A stretch of 15,291 nucleotides of DNA from an uncultured Lachnospiraceae bacterium (GTDB lineage: Bacteria; Bacillota; Clostridia; Lachnospirales; Lachnospiraceae). The position numbers were made by a program, and so were the translations under genes. The stretch covers positions 1-15,291 of the forward strand of contig URQQ01000091.1 of assembly GCA_900549995.1 (NCBI GenBank), in the 5' to 3' direction. Each line of letters begins with the position of its first letter. Position 1 is the stretch's first letter. Under the pieces are notes generated by a model. That model ran no database searches. It was given only the letters and a program-made list of their open reading frames with translations, and was not told the DNA's origin. Shown one piece after another: positions 1 to 6,574 of this stretch.

Positions 1-309
1 GCAATCGGATGGGATCATGTGTCTGCTGCAATTGGGGCTTCTTATATGGCTATGTTAGATGGCGCAGACATCATTAATGCAGTTACGAGAGAAGAGCATA
101 CCGGAGGTATACCAACCATAAATTCAATTTATGAAGCAATTAAATCAGCACAGGTAGTTGTAAATGCTATAAATGATGTTAAATTTTTTGAAAAATATAA
201 TATAATGCAGAATAATAAAAAAAATAACTGTATGGGTATTATAAAAGAAGATGTTGGATGTGATAGATGTAAAGAAGAATGTCCATTTCTTTTAAATAAC
301 ATATTTTGA
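1..309 (+). CDS. C-terminal fragment of a ThiC/Bza-family radical-SAM enzyme (5' end outside window)
   Basis: The frame is open from base 1 and ends at TGA 307-309, giving 102 C-terminal residues of a gene that starts before the window. The start reads AIGWDHVSAAIGA, followed by a TREEHTGG stretch and then a Cys cluster, CDRCKEEC (codons 259-282). This order matches the end of ThiC (4-amino-5-hydroxymethyl-2-methylpyrimidine phosphate synthase), where a conserved AIGYDH-type segment and a VTPxEH segment precede the [4Fe-4S] cysteines. The anaerobic hydroxybenzimidazole synthases BzaA/B/F (cobamide lower-ligand synthesis) are ThiC paralogues built the same way. The spacing seen is CX2CX3C, whereas ThiC normally has CX2CX4C, and VTREEH replaces VTPxEH, so a paralogue is possible. 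I cannot choose between ThiC and Bza from the fragment. Base composition is much more AT-rich than in the genes downstream. Confidence 0.78.
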   Translation, partial: AIGWDHVSAAIGASYMAMLDGADIINAVTREEHTGGIPTINSIYEAIKSAQVVVNAINDVKFFEKYNIMQNNKKNNCMGIIKEDVGCDRCKEECPFLLNNIF

Positions 310-1163
310 TAGAATTAGAGTTATGGATTATTATTAATTATTGATATGTTTCCAGCTACGACTGAGAAGACAAAAACAGTGGTGGATTAAGTCGGACGTT
401 CTGGCTGGAAAATGACGTACTTCCTATTCATTTGTGCTAGAAAGTGTTTTCAAACAAATCAAGCACATTGTAGATATGTTGACAGTTATCTTATGTAGGA
501 AACAAGACTTTGATGATAATAGGAATCTGATTAAAGCTTTTACGTAGGCAATCCTTTTTTAATTAAAATACTGTGCATTGTACAGTATTTCCAATCGACA
601 AGCAGGACGAATAAGAAAAAGTGTCAAGAATCGTTAGCAAATTAATGGATGAAATATCTATATTTAATCAAAGAAGTGGGATATAACAATTTCAACAGAT
701 TTTCAGCAATTTGTGTCTGGATAAAAAAATAACAGATTTTGAAAGAATGGAGTAAGATCTTGACTGTAAGTAAAATATAGTAGCTGGCTCTGCAACAAAT
801 ACTATGAAAGGTTTTTAATTCGACAGTTAAGCTACGGTCGAGAAATATTGAATATTACTGAATGACTAAAGAAAGAGTTTGATTTTGATGAGCAAATAGC
901 AGCTAAAACAAATAAGTACACCACAGGAAAAAATTGGTTGTCTTATTGAAGAGAATAACTTATAGTAAATTAAGTGTTGGAGAGGCTGGTCTTTATCTAG
1001 GTGGGACTGCTTATATTTAAATTGTAAAAAATCTGTGAAAATAAAATATATGTCGGTTGACTTAGGCCTGTGTGAAAAAGCATTATGAGAGTTATTCTTT
1101 TGTTGGAATTAAGCGTGCCGCGCAGATGCAATGTTCATTGAGTGAATAAATTAAAAAAGTGAC
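310..1163. other. AT-rich region without an intact gene, possibly decayed coding sequence
   Basis: About 850 bases hold no open frame of useful length on either strand; stops interrupt all frames. Several short stretches look protein-like but lie in different frames and are broken by stops: about 25 codons near 880-945, about 15 codons near 970-1017, and about 24 codons ending at 1142. This is the pattern expected of an old pseudogene, but I recognise no family. A perfect 8-bp inverted repeat with a 7-base spacer lies at 567-589 (AATACTGT / ACAGTATT). No RNA gene is recognisable. The stretch after the terminator, 1209-1333, is also empty. Confidence 0.5.
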
Positions 1164-1208
1164 AAGAACCCGCAAAGGTCCGGTAATACTGGACTTTTGC
1201 GGGTTCTT
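1164..1208 (+). terminator. Strong rho-independent terminator
   Basis: A 20-bp stem begins AAGAACCCGCAAA on the left and ends TTTGCGGGTTCTT on the right (two G-U type mismatches in the upper part). It closes a 5-base loop (TAATA) and is followed by TCTTTT. It would end transcription arriving from the left, whatever gene once occupied 310-1160, and it insulates the signalling operon downstream. On the minus strand a T-run follows only after a 5-base gap, so termination in that direction would be weaker. Confidence 0.85.
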
Positions 1209-1333
1209 TCTTTTAGTGGTTTTTAAATTGAGGTGAGTTGAACATAAAAATAGGGCCGCAGCAACACAACAACTGTCACCAAAGGAAGCTTTTTTGATAT
1301 AACTTCCTATAAATAAAAATGTTGTCATCCATA

Positions 1334-1362
1334 TTGAAAACATATGCGTTTGGTATTATAAT
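1334..1362 (+). promoter_or_regulatory. Sigma-A-type promoter for the signalling operon
   Basis: TTGAAA (1334-1339), a 17-base spacer and TATAAT (1357-1362) form a near-consensus housekeeping promoter. It is the best-placed promoter ahead of the histidine-kinase gene. Transcription would start near 1369, giving an untranslated leader of about 110 bases. I searched this leader by eye for a c-di-GMP (GEMM-type) riboswitch and recognised none. Confidence 0.75.
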
Positions 1363-1479
1363 AATATGGATTAGGTTCCAAGTGCGAGCAGGTATATATT
1401 TAAGACATGAAGTAATGTAAATTATTATGGAAAATAAAGCTGACAAATATCAGGACCATGTGGAAAGGAGAGTAATCCT

Positions 1480-3597
1480 ATGAAAAATAAAAGGCCAAAA
1501 GTTTTGCCCTTGTTTTTATTGATTGCTGCTGTCATTTGTCTCCTATCCATTGGTTACTGGATATATCAGAAAAATGTTCGGAATGTCATACATACAACAA
1601 CTGTTTCTTTTATGGAACAGATTGCTGAACATGACCGCCAGAATATGATAAACCAAATGGATAGTAAGTGGGTCGCTTTGACGACAATCACCAATCGTAT
1701 GGATGCAGCTAGAGAGTATACGCTGGATGAAGCGTTTACTGACTTAAAGCTTAATGTGGTTTCAGGAACATTTAAGAGATTGTATTTGGTTACAGATCAA
1801 GGGAATGTATATGCTCATACCAGTCTAAAGACAGAACTGGAAGACATGGTATGGAAAGACGATTATTTAGACGCAGACGGACCGTTTGCATCGATTTATC
1901 GGGAAAGCAGCCGCGAAAATTGGGGCGAATATATGGTATGTGGAGCTCGGCTGCCTATGCCTGTGCAATGTGGTGAGGAAACCGTCACAGGTATCGTAGG
2001 TCTGGTTCCCATTTCTTCCATTGAGGAGCAGATGCGTCTGGAAAGCTTTGATCGGATGGGGATGACTATTGTTATACAGTCAAACGGTGATATTGTGACC
2101 TCAAGTACGGTCTATGAAAAAGACGTTGCTAACAACTATTTGAGCTTTTTAGCAAATGCTGACCTGCAAGAGAATTACACTCAGTCGGATATCCTCTTAG
2201 GCATTCATAATGGTGAACGCCAGCTCTTTCGTTTTTTTGTGGATGACAATGGATATTACACATTGATTGAACCGCTGAATGACAAATATCAATCAGGATG
2301 GAATATGGTTGTTCAGCTTTCTGATACAATCACAACAGGCCAGGTTCACAGCTTGCTTATGCAGTCACTTGTATTTTTTATACTGATTGGAATTGCGTGT
2401 CTGTCAATTGCGGTCTTTATTTACCGAAAAGTAAACGAGGTAAAAACTCTTCGAATCGTAGAGCAGACAAAAACAAAATTCTTGGCTAACATGAGCCATG
2501 AGATACGAACTCCTCTCAATGGAATTTCCGGCCTTTGCTATCTGATGCAGGAAAATCTGGACAATAAGGAGATACTATCTGAGTATCTGCAAAGAACAAT
2601 TACCTCAACGACATTTTTAAAGGAAATCATTAATGATGTTCTAGATATGTCAAAAATCGAAAGCGGACAGATGGAGCTTATATGCCGTGATTTGGACTTA
2701 AATGAACTTTTATCTGAAGTTGAAAGTTTATTAGAAACACAGGCCGGAAATAAGCATATTGCGTTTTCGGTTGAATCTCAAGGCTTACTGCAAAATTGGA
2801 TTATAGGAGATCAAATCCGTATCAAGCAAATTCTTATGAATATACTTGGCAATGCTATAAAATTCACACCGGAGGGTGGAGCGGTTATTTTAACTGTTAC
2901 GCAGACACTGGGAAGCGGTGTTGTAAATACAAAATTTGTAATTAAGGATACAGGCTGCGGAATGAGTCAGGAATTTTTGGAGAAAATTTGGCAGCCCTTT
3001 GAGCAGGAGAACAGAACCATTTATAAAAATGGAACCGGGCTTGGAACAACAATCAGTAAGAACTTGGTAGAGAAAATGCAGGGAACTATATCTGTGGAAA
3101 GCAAGCCGGAGCAAGGAACTACATTTACCATTATAATTCCATTCCCGATTTCAAAGGAAACAGGCAATTCAAAGGAGCATAGTGTTCATGATACTGCAGT
3201 GGATATAAAAGGCAGCCATATTTTAGTTGTGGAAGATAATGAACTCAACAGAATGATTATAACCACGATTCTTGGAGAGCAGGGATGTATCCTTACAGAA
3301 GCCGTCAATGGAAAAGAAGCGGTGGATATTTTTGAGGCCAGTCCGGTGGGTTCTTTCGACTTGATTTTAATGGACGTACAAATGCCGGTAATGGACGGGT
3401 ATGAAGCGACACGATGTATCCGGCGGAGCGTACATCCGGATGCTAAAAAAATTATAATCTTTGCGGTAACAGCCAACGCCTTTCAAGAAGACTTAGATAA
3501 AGCGCTTGAAGCGGGAATGAATGATGCCATTACAAAACCGCTGAATATAGCTAAAATGATAGAAAAGATCGGACACATAAGAATGGGGGAATCGTGA
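1480..3597 (+). CDS. Cache-domain hybrid sensor histidine kinase with C-terminal receiver
   Basis: This is a 705-residue membrane kinase. Its order is a transmembrane helix (about 6-29), an extracellular two-lobed Cache-like sensor (about 30-290), a second helix (about 292-315), a phosphoacceptor helix, an ATPase domain and a receiver. Visible motifs are the H-box SHEIRTPLNG with phosphorylatable His340, the N-box near 447-461 (LMNILGNAIKFTPEGG), G1 DTGCGM (490-495), the F-box WQPFEQE, and G2 GTGLGTT (518-524). In the receiver, the acidic pair is E585-D586, the phospho-acceptor D632 (MDVQMPVMDG), T664 and K686. All catalytic residues are present, so autophosphorylation and internal phosphotransfer are expected. 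There is no Hpt domain, DNA-binding domain or separate response regulator in the window, so the output is unknown. The start is supported by AAAGGAGAG ending 7 bases before the ATG. The lipoprotein gene begins 1 base after its stop, which suggests translational coupling. Confidence 0.96.
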   Translation: MKNKRPKVLPLFLLIAAVICLLSIGYWIYQKNVRNVIHTTTVSFMEQIAEHDRQNMINQMDSKWVALTTITNRMDAAREYTLDEAFTDLKLNVVSGTFKRLYLVTDQGNVYAHTSLKTELEDMVWKDDYLDADGPFASIYRESSRENWGEYMVCGARLPMPVQCGEETVTGIVGLVPISSIEEQMRLESFDRMGMTIVIQSNGDIVTSSTVYEKDVANNYLSFLANADLQENYTQSDILLGIHNGERQLFRFFVDDNGYYTLIEPLNDKYQSGWNMVVQLSDTITTGQVHSLLMQSLVFFILIGIACLSIAVFIYRKVNEVKTLRIVEQTKTKFLANMSHEIRTPLNGISGLCYLMQENLDNKEILSEYLQRTITSTTFLKEIINDVLDMSKIESGQMELICRDLDLNELLSEVESLLETQAGNKHIAFSVESQGLLQNWIIGDQIRIKQILMNILGNAIKFTPEGGAVILTVTQTLGSGVVNTKFVIKDTGCGMSQEFLEKIWQPFEQENRTIYKNGTGLGTTISKNLVEKMQGTISVESKPEQGTTFTIIIPFPISKETGNSKEHSVHDTAVDIKGSHILVVEDNELNRMIITTILGEQGCILTEAVNGKEAVDIFEASPVGSFDLILMDVQMPVMDGYEATRCIRRSVHPDAKKIIIFAVTANAFQEDLDKALEAGMNDAITKPLNIAKMIEKIGHIRMGES

Positions 3598-3598
3598 T

Positions 3599-4924
3599 AT
3601 GAAACAAAAGCTGTTATGTATGCTATTAGCTAGCGTTCTCCTCTTTACAATGGGAGGATGTCAGTCTTCTAAAAATGAAGAGCCTAAAACAATCACGCTT
3701 AAAATCGCGACGCCTCCAATTGGACTTGGTGAAGTACCGGGTGTAGGCGAAACAGAAATCAGCGAGATGTTGACACTGGCAGCAGAACGTTTCAATGCCC
3801 AATATACTGAATATGACGTTCATTTCGTAGTAAATCGTTATAACTACACGGATGAGAAGGAGCAGCTGATAGACAAAATCGGTACCGAGGATGCGGTGGA
3901 TATTTTTTATGCCGGTTCATGGAACACCTCAGCTTGGGCGGACAATGGGTGGCTTGTTGCTCTGGATGATATTATTGATGACGGGCTGCGCGAAGATATA
4001 AATGAAACTATTTGGAATCAGAACACCTTTGACGGGCAGGTTTTTGTAATGCCTTATCAACAGCTGCAAAATACGCTGGCTGTCAACAAGACAATGATGG
4101 AGAAAGCAGGACTGGACGAATTTATTCCTGAACCGGATACTATTGCCCATTGGTCTACAGATGATTTCAATACAGTATTTGCAGGTTTACAGGCGTCTTT
4201 CACGGATGAGACAACATATGCTTTTATGATGTATGCCCTTAACAACCAGGGGGACAGCCACATTATGACTCTGCTCCAAGCTATGGGCGGCAGCCTGTAT
4301 GACGAAAACGGACATTTTGCTGTGAATACCCCTGAAGGAATTGCGGCATTAACATGGCTCAAATCCTTGGATGAATATGGATATGTTCCTTATAATGCTG
4401 AAAATCTTGAATTTAGTGATTCCATAACGCTTTTTTATAACGGACAGATGGCGATTTGCATGTCCAATCTGACAAATCTTTGGGATTGCCGTAATCGTGG
4501 AATGGATGTGTTCCTGGTTAATTTTCCTAGCGAAGATGGAAATGGATATGCAACAACCAGCTCCAACGGCTTCTGTGTATTTGATAACGGAGATAATGAT
4601 AAAATTCAGGTGGCGAAGGACTTTATCCGATATATTTACTCCGATGAAGAGTTAATGAAATACACATTGGGAACACTTCCGGTCAATCAGTCAGTGATGG
4701 ATAAATATGAGGACGACATCTGGATGCTGAAAGCCTACAGTGAGAATAGCCAAAACCTGACCACCGTTGTTCGTCTTGACAATCTGAACTGGCAGGGAGT
4801 ACGGGACGTATTCTATCTTAATATCCAGGATTTGCTCAGGGGAACGAAAACCCCGGCAGAGGTTGCCGCCTCTATAGATGAAACCTGCAACGCGGCGCTG
4901 GAGTTGGGACACAAGCATGATTAA
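3599..4924 (+). CDS. Family 1 extracellular solute-binding lipoprotein, likely a sensory receptor
   Basis: The 441-residue protein opens with a lipoprotein signal, MKQKLLCMLLASVLLFTMGG followed by Cys21, so it should be diacylglyceryl-anchored on the outer face of the membrane. The rest resembles MalE-type (SBP family 1) binding proteins. Family-like landmarks are DAVDIFYAG (98-106), NTPEGIAALTWLKSL (243-257), LFYNGQMAI (278-286), KDFIRYIYSDEEL (340-352) and a C-terminal PAEVAASIDETCNAAL helix (419-434). The family usually delivers sugars or oligosaccharides to an ABC importer, but no permease or ATPase gene lies in this window. The ATG lies 1 base after the kinase stop, with GGGGGA upstream. 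I therefore infer that it presents a ligand to the Cache kinase or to the c-di-GMP enzymes, as LuxP does for LuxQ and NspS for MbaA in Vibrio. The ligand cannot be read from the sequence, and transport with a permease encoded elsewhere remains possible. Confidence 0.93.
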   Translation: MKQKLLCMLLASVLLFTMGGCQSSKNEEPKTITLKIATPPIGLGEVPGVGETEISEMLTLAAERFNAQYTEYDVHFVVNRYNYTDEKEQLIDKIGTEDAVDIFYAGSWNTSAWADNGWLVALDDIIDDGLREDINETIWNQNTFDGQVFVMPYQQLQNTLAVNKTMMEKAGLDEFIPEPDTIAHWSTDDFNTVFAGLQASFTDETTYAFMMYALNNQGDSHIMTLLQAMGGSLYDENGHFAVNTPEGIAALTWLKSLDEYGYVPYNAENLEFSDSITLFYNGQMAICMSNLTNLWDCRNRGMDVFLVNFPSEDGNGYATTSSNGFCVFDNGDNDKIQVAKDFIRYIYSDEELMKYTLGTLPVNQSVMDKYEDDIWMLKAYSENSQNLTTVVRLDNLNWQGVRDVFYLNIQDLLRGTKTPAEVAASIDETCNAALELGHKHD

Positions 4925-5012
4925 AAAATATGTACCTCTCCCATTAGTGCAGATACTATAAGGCAGAGCTATTAAAGTTGTAAACAACTTGAAAGGAAAG
5001 TCGGTAATCGAT

Positions 5013-6566
5013 ATGAAACGAAATAGAAAAAAGGAAAAAGGCAACCAATGGGAGGTATCGTTCTCTCCGATAATCCGTTACAGCTTAATGTTTTGTGTGC
5101 TTGTTACAGTGTTTATTCTGGTCGGGGGAGGTTTGCTCTCTATAAACCGGATGAAATCCGATGCAGAGACTTCATTGAGAAGCAGTCAGGCACAGATATC
5201 ACAACGGGTTACCGGTGCAATCGATCTGCTGGAATCTTTAGCAAGCTTAAAAGACTACTATGATCCAGAAATTCCTCCTATTGATAAAGTAAAAAAGCTG
5301 GATCAGCTGAGCCCATACTTTGGGTATATGATGATATGCTATGTTGATAAGGATATAATTGTCTATTCAGACGGCGCTGAGCCAGCCAGCCTCGCAAGCC
5401 GAGAATATATGCAGCAGTTGTTTGCTACAGGCCAGAGGCAGGTAACAGATAGCTTTGCGGCAGGCGCAGACGGTACAACTCTCAATTATACGGTGGCCGT
5501 TCCTCTGAAAGATCAGCAGGGAAATATTACAGGAGCTCTTTTTTGTGCCATATATTTTGATGAGGCTGTTCAAATTCTGGAGGAATCAGCGGGCAGCTTA
5601 AAAGCGGATGCAACCCTGATTGGCTCTAAGGGACAGATTATGTCCTCAACAGCGGGATTTGCTTACGGCGACTCTGTGATGGAGGCGCTGCGTGACGATA
5701 CGCTTTTTGGCGTTACGTCAGACCAGCTTGAGGAGCTTATGCTTGCCGCACAGCCCGGTACATACTGGAGTATTCAAAACGGCAGTCTTTGCTATACTGC
5801 TTACCAACGTGTGGATAATACGAACTGGGATATACTGTGCACGGTTAAGCTTAAAACCGCCTTTTTTCAGGTGCTTCCATACCTGATTATTGTAGCCAGC
5901 ATGACGATTCTTGCATGTGTTGTTTTGTTGATATTCATACGCAAATATATCGCTAAACAGATGGTGATTGTGGGAACTCTTATGAAATCAATGGAGGAAC
6001 TAGAAAAACGAGTTTATCAAAGCGAACGGCCTGAGAATGTTGACTTCAAAGAAATACTGCGCCTGACCAGCGATGGCCTCTCTGATGGTTTAACAGGTGT
6101 GGTTACGCGAACCGTTTTCCTCAATAAAGCGGAGGCGCACCTAAAAAATGCTGATCCGGAAATGCTTAAGGCGCTGCTTTTTATTGATATGGATAACCTG
6201 AAGTATATCAATGATACATGTGGGCACGATGGCGGAGATATTGCACTAAAGAGTGTGGGATATATCCTTCGAGAGTATGAAAAGAAATATGACGGTGTGG
6301 TAGGCAGATACGGCGGCGATGAATTTGTACTGCTTCTGACCGCTCTTGATGACCAAAAAGAACTGCGCGCTGTATTAGACGGTTTAATACTGAGGCTTCA
6401 ATCCAAGATTCAGTCCGGCGGCCAGAACATTCCGGTACAGTGCAGCATCGGCGTGTCTATTTATCAGCCGGGAATGAAGCTTGAACAGATGATTTCTGAT
6501 GCAGATGAAGCACTCTATTATGTAAAACAGAATGGAAAGGGATACTACCACATCCACAAGAATTGA
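5013..6566 (+). CDS. Membrane Cache-GGDEF diguanylate cyclase
   Basis: This is a 517-residue protein that should make c-di-GMP from two GTP. I chose ATG 5013, which follows GAAAGGAAAG (4991-5000); an in-frame TTG at 4989 would add 8 residues but has no ribosome site. Numbering from ATG 5013, the order is a transmembrane helix (about 23-43), an extracellular Cache-like sensor with two lobes (44-285), a second helix (about 288-309), a linker helix and the GGDEF domain (about 355-517). The cyclase signature is intact: DGLTGVVTR, the metal-binding FIDMDNLKYIND and GHDGGD, and RYGGDEF with GGDEF at 434-438. The usual inhibitory RxxD site ahead of GGDEF aligns with KYDG, so product feedback is probably lost. 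It sits 88 bases after the lipoprotein gene and directly before the matching phosphodiesterase. Confidence 0.95.
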   Translation: MKRNRKKEKGNQWEVSFSPIIRYSLMFCVLVTVFILVGGGLLSINRMKSDAETSLRSSQAQISQRVTGAIDLLESLASLKDYYDPEIPPIDKVKKLDQLSPYFGYMMICYVDKDIIVYSDGAEPASLASREYMQQLFATGQRQVTDSFAAGADGTTLNYTVAVPLKDQQGNITGALFCAIYFDEAVQILEESAGSLKADATLIGSKGQIMSSTAGFAYGDSVMEALRDDTLFGVTSDQLEELMLAAQPGTYWSIQNGSLCYTAYQRVDNTNWDILCTVKLKTAFFQVLPYLIIVASMTILACVVLLIFIRKYIAKQMVIVGTLMKSMEELEKRVYQSERPENVDFKEILRLTSDGLSDGLTGVVTRTVFLNKAEAHLKNADPEMLKALLFIDMDNLKYINDTCGHDGGDIALKSVGYILREYEKKYDGVVGRYGGDEFVLLLTALDDQKELRAVLDGLILRLQSKIQSGGQNIPVQCSIGVSIYQPGMKLEQMISDADEALYYVKQNGKGYYHIHKN

Positions 6567-6574
6567 GGAATGGA

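Noticed and set aside
349..410. TTTCCAGC and GCTGGAAA as a third recombinase site
   Set aside because: The arms are more than 45 bases apart, lack the GTTCCAG-N12-CTGGAAC spacing, and the locus is 14 kb away in unrelated sequence.
1092..1343. 83-codon open frame on the minus strand
   Set aside because: It runs straight through the strong terminator hairpin at 1164-1208, has no ribosome site, and its product looks like low-complexity translation of non-coding DNA.
1363..1479. Possible c-di-GMP riboswitch in the operon leader
   Set aside because: No GEMM-type conserved core or paired stems were recognised, and the leader of about 110 bases is AT-rich without clear structure.
4989..5012. Earlier TTG start for the cyclase
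   Set aside because: No ribosome site precedes TTG 4989, while GAAAGGAAAG lies between it and ATG 5013. The extra 8 residues carry no feature.
6563..6574. Overlapping TTG start for the phosphodiesterase
   Set aside because: The GAGGA ribosome site overlaps this TTG and is correctly spaced for ATG 6575.
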